A DNA stretch of 64,000 nucleotides from Flaccisagitta enflata (taxonomy: Eukaryota > Chaetognatha > Sagittoidea > Aphragmophora). The DNA is taken from contig OZ231126.1 of NCBI GenBank assembly GCA_965153355.1, positions 49,290,001 to 49,354,000 on the forward strand, in the 5' to 3' direction. Within the stretch, counting starts at the first letter, position 1. Each line of letters starts with the position of its first letter. This document shows positions 18,201 to 28,902 of this stretch, piece by piece. The notes beneath the pieces are model-generated. The model saw nothing but the letters and a program-made list of their open reading frames with translations, was not told where the DNA came from and ran no database searches. A program made the position numbers and the translations under genes.

Positions 18201-19106
18201 ATCATAGCTCTTGAGTCTGGGGGTATGAAATATGGGTTTCAAGGCTTGTCATTAGGCTGGAAGTGAAATTTGGACATGGTCAGCAGGCCCCGAAGGACCA
18301 GATGACCTACGCTTGGCATGGGATTTGAGACTTGGGACTAGGATTTGGGCCTACAAAAAAGGATTTGAGCCTTGATGATTGAATCTGGGCCTTGAGGCTG
18401 AGGTCTGAGTCTAGAGGCTGGGTTATGCGTTTGAAGTCTTGGGGAGGAGGGAGTATTAAGAAGAGGGCTAAAAATTGGGTCTCCAGGTTGAAAGTAGGGC
18501 TTCAAGGCTTGGTAGGACTAGGATTTGGGACTAGGGAGCAGGATTTGAGCCTTGAGGCTGGAATCTGGGCTCTTGGAGCTCTTGGAGAGAGGGAGTATTA
18601 AGAAGAAGGCTAGATATTGGGTCTCCAGGCTAAAAATTTGGGTTATAAGGCCAGGATATAGGCCTTGAGGCAAAGATTTGGATGGAGTTAGGGTCTTTGG
18701 GCTGGGCCAGGTTTTGGGCTTCTGGGCCAGGTTTTGGGTCTGTAGGCTGAGATTTGAGTCCTGAGACTGGGAATTTGAGCCTCAAGGCTGAATTTGAGCC
18801 TCAGCTGGGATCTGGGCAACAGAGATTGGGATTTTTCGCCTCGGGTTGGGATCTGAGCCACAAGGTGGGAGGGTGATGGGAGTTATGGTCTTGGGGCAGA
18901 TGTGAGCTTTGGGCTGAAATATGGGAAGCAAATTTTTTACATGGTCAGCAGGCCCAGAAGGACCCGTTTACCTACCCTTGACATGGGATTTGAGACTTGG
19001 GACTAGGATTTGGGACTAGGGAGTCGGATTTGAGCCTTGAGGCTGGAATCTGGGCTCTTGGAGCTCTTGGAGAGAGGGAGTATTAGGAAGAAGGCTAGAA
19101 ATTGGC
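18200..19106 (+). repeat. Degenerate minisatellite, unit about 20-26 bp (ggatttgagccttgaggctg)
   Basis: Imperfect tandem repeats of ggatttgagccttgaggctg with many variants. A larger block, catggtcagcaggcccngaaggacc followed by gggatttgagacttgggactagg, recurs about 660 bp apart (18,277 and 18,941), so a higher-order duplication is present. The left arm of the retroelement joins it abruptly at about 19,107. Confidence 0.75.
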
Positions 19107-20789
19107 AGGTTCGTTCACATTTAGATCAAGATCTATGGTAATGCCATCTTTGTAACATTTGGTAAGTGTTTCAGATGGCACTTTGTTCATTCCGATTAAT
19201 TCTGATAATCTCATCGGTTCTTCATCCACAGGTAACGCAGGTGGTATTTGGGTATTTTGATCATTGCGTTCCTGTTCCTCGAGGTTTTTACTGTATTCAC
19301 TAATGCTTTCCTTTATAGGTTCTTCGCGGGCTACGAGACCGTCTGTTTGACCTTCGGAAGCATTTTTATATATAGATATATCTGGTGGGCGCCCTTTCTT
19401 CAGCCTTTTGGGTCGACCCGGCGGGCGCCTGTCGTTGTCATTTTTTTTTTTGACTTAACATTGCTTGCTCAAGTTCGCTGATAGGCGATGATCACTGTAC
19501 TCTGTCCAATTGACTTTATCAGGAGTTTTCTTATTTACAGGCATGCCTGATTGTTCGGTACCTGCGAGTGGAATATTTTCATCTCAGTTTTCACTTCTTA
19601 TTGAATATTTGTGCGCGATATTCTCGATTATTTGGTCTTCCACGTGGTCGCACGCCCGAAACGCTTTAAGCGCGTGGGAATCATTGGAGCCGGAGGCGTC
19701 AATCCTACCTCCTTTGGCTTTTTCGGCGCTGCTTTGGCTGCCGACTTCAATCGCTGCGCTATTCATTAACCTACAGGTAGGATCATTTTCCGAATGCATT
19801 CTTTTTGTGTATGAATGTTTGTCGACTAGTGATTTGATAGTGCACTCATTCACGTAGTATGTTTTTGATTTGGCGCCTTTTTCAACTTTAGAAGCATTAT
19901 TTATTTTGGCCTTTTCATTTCTTATTTGTCTGAATGCTTCTTGTATGTCATGATAATCAAATGCCATGACCGATCTGTGATTTATGGTGTCAGTACATGG
20001 TTTCAATTCACCAAGTGGTGTACCATTTTTCATTAACAGCTTTTGGTCTGTTTTTTTCTCGATTGTTATAACAATTTCTTTTTCTGGTGACCATACTATC
20101 ATCGATGGAATGTATATGTCATCGTTGTCATTGTCGTATAGTGATAACAATGATTGCTTTTCATGTTTTGTTGGTTTCAGATCACATCTGCTTATGATAT
20201 CTGTTGTGCTGTTTGGTTTCAATATGCAATCTTGCTTTGACCTTATCCAATTTATCCGCGTGTTATCACTGCGGATTTCATTGTTAGATTTTGCTTGGTC
20301 AATTCTGTTATGCAAGAACTCATCTGATGTGCTTTCATTGTTTGCAGTTTTCATTGATCTTTGATCAACATAGAATTTTTCATTTTTGGTATTAATTGAT
20401 AAATTCAATTTTGGGTCCCTTAATAGGTCTACGCCTATTATAGGTGCCTTAGTTTTGCATAGGTAGAATTTCAAGTTCACTGCAACGTTACCAACATTAA
20501 TTTTCAATGATACAGTCTTTCTTAAAATCTGTATTGACTTGCCATCAAATGATCTTATTTTGATATTCTTTCTTAGATTGGTGGTTTTACCATATCTTTT
20601 CCATGAGTGTGAGATAAGGCTTAAGTCTGCCGCTGTATCAATGAAAGCACATAGTATTCTTCCTTCCACATATCCACTCACATAATATTTCCCTGATAAA
20701 TCATCTATTGTATTGATTGTTACCGTTTTCCGTTTCGTGTCCGTTTCTGTTTTCTTTTTGATCTGTCCTGAATCTTTGCTTGCAGCTAG
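19107..20789 (-). pseudogene. Retropepsin-like protease and linker, broken copy
   Basis: An uninterrupted 365-codon frame (20681-19584) begins at an in-frame ATG. It contains the aspartic protease motif AFIDTAADLSLI and a flap-side IIGVDLL, as in Ty3/gypsy-type retropepsins. It ends early: where the plus-strand copy reads CGC GGA, this copy reads AAC TGA. A further stop lies near 19,460, and the sequence is then cut at 19,107. The protease active site itself appears intact. Upstream, the frame is open back to the gag TGA stop, so it would be made by readthrough. Confidence 0.75.
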
Positions 20790-22113
20790 TCATCTTTTGC
20801 TAGCATGCTCGCTGAGAATTTGCAAGCATTCTCGCCTCTCTTCCGGGCGTTTGTTACAGTTGAATGCATAGTGCCTATTTTCATTTTCATCAAACTCTTT
20901 CTCACAGAACGGACATGACCTGTCATAACTCGCCGCAGATTAAATCTGTCAAGGCGTGCTCTCTGGAAAGGCAACCTGTGCAACCATTGAGCCCAAATTC
21001 TTTCATTTTCTTTCTTGTGGATTCCTCTTTAGATGGGCCGTAATTTCCATTTGATCTGCCATTATTCGCAGCGGCAACTCCTCTGCCTCTGCCACGACCT
21101 CTGTTTTGGAATCTCACTGTTTTTCCTGATCTGTGGCTTGAGTTGCTTCTTGATCTAGATGAGTAGCGTGATCCAGAGCTGGGTCTCGATCTCGAGCTAC
21201 CCCGTGATCTCGAGCTGAATCTTGAGCTTGACCGTGACCCTGCCCTAGATCCACTTCTTGATCTCGAGAATCTTTTTGATCCATAGCTGGATGATCTGTT
21301 TCGGCTCATTGATCTCGATCTGCCGAATTGAGTCCTATCGGCCGAGGCTACAGACCTTTGGCCTTGGCCTCTAAATATCAGGCCTCTGCCTCTTGCGCGG
21401 CCTCGGAAATTTCCCGATTGACCTCTACCGAATGATCCGTTATTTCTTGCGTTATTCATTGATCTGCTCTGGAAGTTATTTCTGTTGTATCTTCCAAAGC
21501 CCCGTCTGTTGTTGTTGTTGTTAAATTGCTGGTTGCCACGGCCTCTACTTGCAATTTCTTTTCTTCTTGCTGCTTCCATTTTCAGATTTTTAGCCATTTT
21601 GCTTGCATATTCTCTTACGTCTGCAAGTGATCTCTCTTCGCCGTAATCATGGTATCTTACTTTTTCTCTCAGTTCATCGCTGTGGATACCATCTACGAAA
21701 GCTTCGACGGACTCGTCGATCGGTCTGTCCAATTCGGAATGGACTGCAACATGTTTCTCATAGTATGTCTCTATCGAGTCGGACGGGAGTTGACAGTGCC
21801 ACCGGGCCACCAACAAGGTATGTTGGTAAATATTAGGCCACTGTGTGGTGATGAAGATTTCACTGAAGTGTCTGAATGAGCGAAATGTGCAAGTGAGTTT
21901 TAGCATGCCTTCAAGTGTATGGTTGTAGCCCTCTGCCATGGTGTTGAAGACTGCTATGATTGTATACATTCTGATCTTGTCATTGCCTGCTAATTTCATA
22001 GTGTGGATGAATTCTCTTATCATCCTTTTGAAGTGTAGAATCTCATCTTTTCCTTTTGGAGTTTTGAAAGTGATTTTCTCACAAGCTTTCATTAAATAAC
22101 GGTATTGTGGCAT
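20790..22113 (-). pseudogene. Gag (capsid/nucleocapsid) with frameshift, left copy
   Basis: Nearly identical to the gag at 46,423. It has a helical N-terminal half, an RGG/Asn-rich segment and a long Ser-Arg tract. A 1-bp loss in the zinc-binding segment (cacgccttgac here, cacgtctttgac in the other copy) shifts the frame, and the reading stops at 20,923. The downstream stop TGA at 20792-20790 with CTAG after it is preserved. The upstream frame stays open through the 34-bp repeat codons (HKTDGDICGGS). Confidence 0.8.
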
Positions 22114-22120
22114 ATCTGTT

Positions 22121-22154
22121 GACCCACCACAGATGTCACCATCAGTTTTATGCA
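22121..22154. repeat. 34-bp direct repeat bordering the foldback insertion, lower copy
   Basis: Reads gacccaccacagatgtcacc then atcagttttatgca. The matching copy is at 25535-25568, with one difference seen (a/t). It encodes the HKTDGDICGGS segment of the polyprotein on the minus strand. It may be an unusually long target-site duplication. Confidence 0.75.
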
Positions 22155-23454
22155 AAATGCCGATTTTGCTTTGATCATGCCACTCTGAAGTTTGGGGGCG
22201 GTATTTACGTGTGTACAATGGGAAAAAAGCCTCAGAAGGCTTAGGGGAGTTGCCCAGAGACTACAAAAACTCAACAAAGTTGACATATTCAGCCTCAAAA
22301 TGAGCAAAATTGAATTACCACCCTCATACTCAAAAATTTCAAATTTCCTTCTTAATTTCAACATTAAGCACATTTTTTGGGCTTGTTGGATAGAAAAAAA
22401 ATATATGGAGGTGACCATGGAGGTGGGTGGGAGCGGTGCCCCATGGGAGTACCGTAGCGGCACCAAATTGGACAAATTGCAGGGCCAGCTAATGGAGGTG
22501 GTCTCAAAAAATGACGAAAATGGCCACCATTGATTTTGGGGCAAGAATGTATCCCAACATGACATATTCTGCCCAAAAAATGGTATTTTTCATCAATTTT
22601 GGGCAAAAAAATGCCAAATAACAGTCCTACCGATTGTTGTGAGTTTAGGTCCCTGACACCATCAACTTCAATTGCTTATAGCTTCTTAACAAAAAAGGTT
22701 GGAAAAACGCGATTGGCGGCATTTGAAAGAGCTGAAAAAATCCTTTCCAAACGGCACAAATTTTGTCTAAATTGTTTCATAAACAGCGGTACAGTGATCT
22801 CTCAAAGTACAGCAAATTCTATTTTTTAAGCTGTTTCACAACCATCAACTTTGAATGCTTATAGCTTCTAAAGGAAAGAAGTGGGAAAAACGTGGTTTGC
22901 GGCATTTGAAAGAGCTGAAAAAATCCTTTCAGAACAGCACAAATTTTGTCCAAATTGGTCAATAAACAGCAGTACAGTGATCTCTCAAAGTACAGTGAAT
23001 TTTGAATATACAGTTCTCTCACCACCATCAACTCTGATTGCTTATAGCTCCTATACAAAAGAAGTTAGAAAAACGTGGTTGGCAGCATTTGAAAGAGATG
23101 GAAAATCCTTTCAGAATAGCATGAATTTTGTCCAAATTGATTGATAAACAACTGTACAGTGATCTCTCAAAGTACAGCTTTTTTTTTCTTTCGCCACCAA
23201 CAACTTTGATTGCTTATGGCTTCTGAGCTAGACAAGTGACGCGTGGTCACAATATTGTTGCGGACGGATGGGCAGGGGCATCCATCCCCCAGCCTTACCA
23301 CAATCCCACCCCCAACCACCCTCCAACACACTCAGACCACTGCTCTGTATCTCCACCGTGTACTTCAAACTAGGAGAACTGCCACTTTTATGACGGTTTC
23401 ACATATGCAGAAATTTCTCCTCCTCCTTCTTCTCCTTCTCTGTACCCACCCCCC

Positions 23455-23890
23455 CTTGAAGTCCAAATCCTAGCCTTGAGGCTCAAATCCAAGCCTCAGG
23501 GCTCAAATCCCAGCCTCAAGGCTCAAATCCCAGCTCTGAAGCTCAAATCCCAGCCTCAAAGCTTAAATCCCAGCCTCTAAGCCCCATTCCCACCATCAAG
23601 GCTCAAATCCCAGCCAGGAAGCTGTAATCCTAGTCTTGAGGCCCAAATCCTAGTCTGGAGGCCTGAATCCTAGTCTCGAGGCCCAAATCCCAGTCCCAAG
23701 GCCTGAATCATAGTCTCGAGGCCTGAATCCCAGCCTCAAAGCTCAAATCCTAGCATTGAGGCCCAAATCCCAACCATGAAGCTCAAATCCCAGCCTCAAA
23801 GCTCAAATCCCAGCCTCCAGGCTCAAATTCCAGCCTCCAGGCTCAAATCCCAGCCTACAGGATCAAATTCCAGCCTCCGGGTACCGCTAA
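23455..23890 (+). repeat. About 20-bp minisatellite (cagcctcaaggctcaaatcc)
   Basis: About 20 tandem units. Each unit contains the dyad AGCCT-ca-AGGCT, so every monomer can form a small hairpin. The same family, in reverse, lies at 24,400-24,490, and related arrays are at 18.2-19.1, 44.05-44.15 and 44.69-45.11 kb. Confidence 0.85.
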
Positions 23891-24045
23891 CCATCTAACG
23901 CTTTCGCTACTATTCATTTTTAAACTCAAGCGTGACAACTCGAGCGTGACCAACAGACCGATGGACCAACGGACGGACAAAGCCTCTTGTGTGTCCGCAA
24001 CTAAAAAGTTACAAGATCGCAGTTGGCGGCACTTGAAAGAGCTGA

Positions 24046-24242
24046 AACAAGGCCGGATACACGGCTACCTCCCTCGCTTGCGGGAGCTGTATTTGAGGTC
24101 ACTTGATCGCTTGGGCAGGAGCAGTGAGGCCAAAGACCACAAGAACCCCAAAAAAGTAAATTGTGATGGACCAACGGATAGATGGACCGACGGACCGACG
24201 GACGGACCAACAAAGCGGGGTGGAGTCACGTAGCATGCGACT
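24046..24242 (+). repeat. Family A two-hairpin repeat inside the foldback, left copy
   Basis: Starts with AACAAGGCCGGATACACGGC and carries the ggaccgacgg tracts. Its 3' end is GTCACGTAGCATGCGAC, in which the outer GTC/GAC pairs remain but inner pairing is damaged. The mirrored copy is at 44312-44507. Confidence 0.75.
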
Positions 24243-25534
24243 TAAAATATTTTTTTAGAGTAGCATGGATTTTATCAAAATCGGTCATAAATGGTGGTAC
24301 AAGTCCGCGACTTAAAATAGAGACTTCTTCAGAGGGATCTGACCAATTGCAAATATCCAATCAATTCTGACAAAAATAATGTCCATCAATCACTTTTTTG
24401 GCTGGGATTTGAGCTTCAGAACCGGGATTTGAGCCTTGAGGCTAGGATTTGAGCCTTGAGGCTTCAATTTGAGCCTCAAGGCTAGGATTTTGACCCTAAG
24501 GGGGGGGGGGGGTACAGAGAAGGAGATGAAGAGGAGGAGGGGAAATTTCTGCATATGTGAAAGCATGGGTCATCAAACCTTGCCGGGGCAAAACGCATAT
24601 TCATGATACTGCAATTGGGTGGCTGTGTCTGAGTGTGACAGAGAAAAAAGAAAAATGAGATGGGGCCTATGGCTGGGGGATGGATGCCCCTGCCCATCCG
24701 TCGGCTATAATACTGTGACCTCGCATCACTTGTTTAGCTCAGAATCCATAAGCAATCAAAGTTGTTGGTGGCGAAAGAAAAAAAAAAGCTGTACTTTGAG
24801 AGATCACTGTACGGCTGTTTATCAATCAATTTGGACAAAATTCATGCTATTCTGAAAGGATTTTTCCATCTCCCTCAAATGCTGCCAACCGCGTTTTTCA
24901 AACTTTTTTTGTATAGAGGCTATAAGCAATCAAAGTTGATGGTGGTGAGAGAACTGAATGTTCAAAATTCACTGTACTTTGAGAGATCACTGTACCGCTG
25001 TTTATTAACCAAATTGGACTGTTCTGAAAGGATTTTCAGCTTCCTCTTTCAAACCTGCCGCCAACATATACTTTTCGTTTTAGAAGCTATAAGCAATCAA
25101 AGAGATGATGGCTGTGGCTGGCCCAAAAATAGAATTTGCTGTACTGAAGATCACTATGCCGCTGAGCAATTTAGACCAAATTTATGCTGTTCTGAAAGGA
25201 TTTTCAGCTGCGCCAGATGCCGCCAACATGCGTTTCCCCTTTGTTTAAACTATAAGCAATTGAGTTGATGAGAATGTCAGAGACATAAACTCACAACAAT
25301 GACAGAAGTTTTCCATTTTGGCATTTTGCCCAAAAGGTATGTGAAAGTACCATTTTTTAGACAGGGAGTATGTAAATGTTTGGGGATGTACATTCTTGCC
25401 CCAAAATATCAATATTGAAACCATTTAAAATATCATTTTGAGATGACCACCTGTTAGGCCTGGCTGGCAATTTGGGTGCCGCTGCACACGGCCACCCTCA
25501 TGAAGCACCTCCCCACCCACCCATGGTCACCTCC

Positions 25535-27102
25535 GACCCACCACAGATGTCACCATCTGTTTTATGCACTAATACTTTGCCTTCTAGAGGTTCTTCTAAT
25601 CTTGGAAAAACTTCGTCTGCTTTCATCTCTGTTTCATTGTTTCTTACTATTATGGTTTCTGGATTTGGCTTTCTACCCCTTCTTTTGGGTAATTTTGGGT
25701 CTGGTGCTTTGTTAGTTGGGTCTAAATCCTCATGTTCACTGGAATCCACTAACCCATTGTCCTTATCTTTGTCTTTATCTTTGTCTTTATCCTTGTCCTC
25801 TGGGTTGCGAAGTGACCTTTTTGGTTTTATTGACTTTTTACTTTTACTAGTGGATTTGTGTTTATCCTTTGTAGCAGGTGCACAAGTGATTTGTCTCACA
25901 TTAACCTCACGGGTTGATGGTGCTGCTGTGTATCGTTTGTGTTTGTTTTTCTTGTCTGATGTTACATTGGTATGTGATATAGATTTGATGGATTGATTTT
26001 TGATGAGTGGTCTGTTGTCTTTGCTTTCCATTTCGTCTGAATCACTACTGCCGGTGTCACTTGTACTCTCGCTGCTCGTTTCACTATCTTCAGATTCACT
26101 ACTTGAATCTTCGCTTTCCTCTGTTTTGCTACTGCCGGTTTCGCTTGTGGTACTTCCGGTTTCGCTACTTGTTTCACTGCTATCATTTGTGTCTGATGTT
26201 GTATTGGAGTCATCCGAGTCTGATGATGTGTTGCTGTCTGATGATATGGATGGGTTTGATAAATCAAACTCTTGATAATCAGTTTCTTCTCTTTGAGGAT
26301 GTACTTCAGCTTTTACTCTCCTTGTGTTCTGTCTCTGATCATCAGATTTGGATGTTTGCTCCTTTTTTCCTGTATTGTCTGTTTTTGGTTCCTGTTGCGT
26401 TCCCATTTTCTCATGTTTGCCTTTTTGATCTTTTCTTTTTGCCTTATCATTCTCGGGAGAATCATCTCTGCCTTTCGGCTGCTTTGATTCTTCCTTGCAT
26501 GAGCTTTTTGATTTGTGTTTTGATTTAGATTTTGTGTCATTTTTCTCATGCTTGTTTTCCACTATTTTTAATCCTTTTAGGCTCAAGGACCGGCTATTCG
26601 GTGCGTCACCGCCATGTTCTTCGTGCTGTTTTGGCGGGATTGTGGATTTTGAACTGACAGCGTCAGCCGTTTTACTTCCGGCTGCGCAGCTGTCTTCATT
26701 ATCTGTCGCGGCGGGATTATTTACTTCCGCGGCGCTATCATAAGTGTTTTTCCTTGAACGGATGGAACCTTCGCGTCTAATTGTCGTGCTCAGCTGAGTA
26801 TTACTGTATCGTGAATCTTTTGATGTGTCTCTTGAGCTAGACGGCATGTTTGTGTTATGGCTGCGCGAGCTCATTCGGCTCTGTCTTCCTGACATTTCAT
26901 GATTGTAATTTTGATAATTTGGATTCATGCCCGAATTATGTGGCATTTGCCATCCGAATGGGATTTGCGGGCCACCTTGCCAATTTTGTCCCATATTCAT
27001 ACTATGCATCATTGGGTTGTGATTAGATGGATGATTCATGGCTTGATTTATGTTTGGCATGTATGGACTGAACATCGGATATGAGACCATGTTGCGTGAC
27101 AT
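25535..27102 (-). CDS. Charged, Ser/Asp/Lys-rich polyprotein segment upstream of gag
   Basis: The open frame starts at ATG 27102 (534 codons including 12 from the foldback end). The first 70 residues are Met/Asn/Pro-rich. A basic central part follows, then an acidic Ser-Asp-Thr tract, a run of Lys-Asp dipeptides near residue 440, and an RGRKPNPE AT-hook-like patch. It ends in HKTDGDICGGS, which continues in gag beyond the foldback, in the same frame. I recognise no family. The composition suggests a disordered, possibly nucleic-acid-binding region of a giant Gag. A partial copy is at 42,769-43,044. Confidence 0.6.
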
Positions 27103-27292
27103 TTATAGATTCATGTTTCTTAAACTGTTTTGTGAATCATGTGCTGATGATTTTCTGTCATTCATGCTCCTTTTCCCTTCTTTTGCTCTCCTTTTACTAT
27201 GTTTGGTGTGATCAGTCCTTTCTTTCCTGGTCATTCTAGATGAATCAGGTGGTAGTGGATCATTCGCATCGCTTTCATTTTCATTCTTAGAT

Positions 27293-28825
27293 TCACTTGC
27301 TAATTTTAATAATGCGGTGTGTTGTTTTACCTTTCATGACAGGCTGATTCGGTACCGAGCTGTCTGCGGGTTTAACTTCATTACTCTTTGCGTCTCTATC
27401 GTCGCCTGGGGATTGTCTACGGCGGCGATCGGATTTAGCAGACGCTCGCTCATTTTCATCATTCTTCTGCTTGGAACGACTGGATCTACGCTCACTTCGT
27501 TCGTCTTCGTTTTTGGATCTTACGGAACGCTCACTTCGTTCGTCCTCGTATTTGGATCGATCGGACCGCTCACTTCGTCCGGAATGTTTCTTGGATCTCT
27601 CGGACTCATGCTCACTTCGCTTCGCTCCGCCCTTAGACGGATTTGAGGTAAGCGACAGATCATTCAGCTTCTCAGACTTTTTACTAATGTCTTTTGAACT
27701 TTTCTTAGATTTCTTTGAATGTTTCTTTTTGCTGTTTTTCCCACTCTCATCGTTGCTAGATGAATTTGAGTTTATAGTCCTCTCTTCAGAAACACTTTCC
27801 CTGGTCTCCTCGGCTCTATCTTTTAATTTTCTCTTCATTTTAAGTGTTTCTTTGTTTTCATTGTCATTGTGAGTGATCTCTTGCATAAGATCATCATTGT
27901 CATCTACGTGATATGACAATTTATCATCGGGTATCGTGTGAGTGTGTGTGGGAATGTTGGAGGAATGAGCTTGGTTTTCGCCCTTGTTTTTGTTTCTCTC
28001 ACTCATGGTGTTATGTTTTTGCAAGCTCATTTCTCTGATTGGACATTCATCTTCACTATTCAATTTTAACCCATAAGGATCTTGTGCACTTTCACCTTTG
28101 GATTCATTATACTCAGTGGGATGTGTTTGGCCTTGATCAACTGTATCGTCATCAATATCGCTCACAAACCTGTCAGTGCCATCATCATTGCTACTGACGT
28201 TTGTTTCATTTTGTTCAGTTGTGTTGCTTGGTTCATTCGTATGTGGCTTTGCTTTTTCAAGAGTTGCGTCATCGTCGTGGCGACTCGTGACGGCTACGGT
28301 ATCGCTCTTAGACGATTCAGCCTCCTCATTTGAATCTTCTGATTCTTCCAGCGGACTGATTTCATCCGGATAATTAATAGCTCGTGACTCGCACATGACC
28401 GTGACCTCCTTTATGAGCTTTCTCAGGTCTTTCATTAGAAAGCATTCTCTATTGGTCATTTCTTCCATTGCTATTATTCTTTTGTGAATGTGGTGTATCA
28501 GCCTTTCCTTGATTCTAGTTTTGTCTTTTTCTTCTTCTTGGGCTGTTTCACCGTCTCGCAACTTTTGCCTTAATTTGGCTATGTCGCGTCTCAACTCCTT
28601 CAGTACTCTGACTGATTCACTCAACTCGTTGGCGCTGTTTTTGTTTTGATTATATTTATGCTCAGCTGCATCTTTCTCTAATTGTATGGCCTGTATTTGC
28701 ATTTTTAGAGACTCCATTGCCTCTTTTGCTGATGTGCATTCGGTTTTCTTATCTTCTAATTCTTTCTTTGCGTCATCATGGCGCTTTTGCAGTTTTTTCA
28801 GTTGCGTCTCGAGTTCTGTAACCAT
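27293..28825 (-). CDS. Coiled-coil then Ser/Arg/Lys-rich polyprotein segment
   Basis: 510 codons. The N-terminal 150 residues are heptad-rich coiled coil (ETQLKKLQKRHDDAKKEL type). The rest is acidic, then basic with repeated SERS/DERS blocks (near residues 400-470). The frame is open upstream of the ATG to a TAA near 28,865, beyond which the coiled coil of the previous ORF continues in another frame. Between its stop and the next ORF (27,103-27,292) the coding-like composition persists in another frame. Family not recognised. Confidence 0.55.
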   Translation of the reverse strand: MVTELETQLKKLQKRHDDAKKELEDKKTECTSAKEAMESLKMQIQAIQLEKDAAEHKYNQNKNSANELSESVRVLKELRRDIAKLRQKLRDGETAQEEEKDKTRIKERLIHHIHKRIIAMEEMTNRECFLMKDLRKLIKEVTVMCESRAINYPDEISPLEESEDSNEEAESSKSDTVAVTSRHDDDATLEKAKPHTNEPSNTTEQNETNVSSNDDGTDRFVSDIDDDTVDQGQTHPTEYNESKGESAQDPYGLKLNSEDECPIREMSLQKHNTMSERNKNKGENQAHSSNIPTHTHTIPDDKLSYHVDDNDDLMQEITHNDNENKETLKMKRKLKDRAEETRESVSEERTINSNSSSNDESGKNSKKKHSKKSKKSSKDISKKSEKLNDLSLTSNPSKGGAKRSEHESERSKKHSGRSERSDRSKYEDERSERSVRSKNEDERSERRSSRSKQKNDENERASAKSDRRRRQSPGDDRDAKSNEVKPADSSVPNQPVMKGKTTHRIIKISK

Positions 28826-28902
28826 CTCTTCTGCGGCTTCTGTGGCGGATTTTTGCTCATCGAGTTCTTTTTCTTGTTACGCCCATCTGATGCGATATAC
28901 TT

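Larger units (their letters stand above)
22155..25534. mobile_element. Foldback element inserted in gag, left copy
   Basis: Long inverted arms run from 22,407 inward (ggaggtgaccatgg) and up to 25,534 (ccatggtcacctcc). Arms repeat blocks such as tttgattgcttatagcttct, gttggcggcatttgaaagag, ctgaaaaaatcctttc and agtgatctctcaaagtaca several times. The arms carry a degenerate tandem array of about 120-170 bp units, and the centre holds a minisatellite and a family A copy. A unique 252-bp tail (22,155-22,406) lies outside the arms. No transposase-like ORF. The element interrupts polyprotein codons that read straight across the flanking 34-bp repeats. Confidence 0.75.

Noticed and set aside
22155-25534. 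ORFs of 60-168 codons inside the foldback (both copies)
   Set aside because: They fall in inverted arms and tandem units, appear on both strands, and have no conserved motifs.
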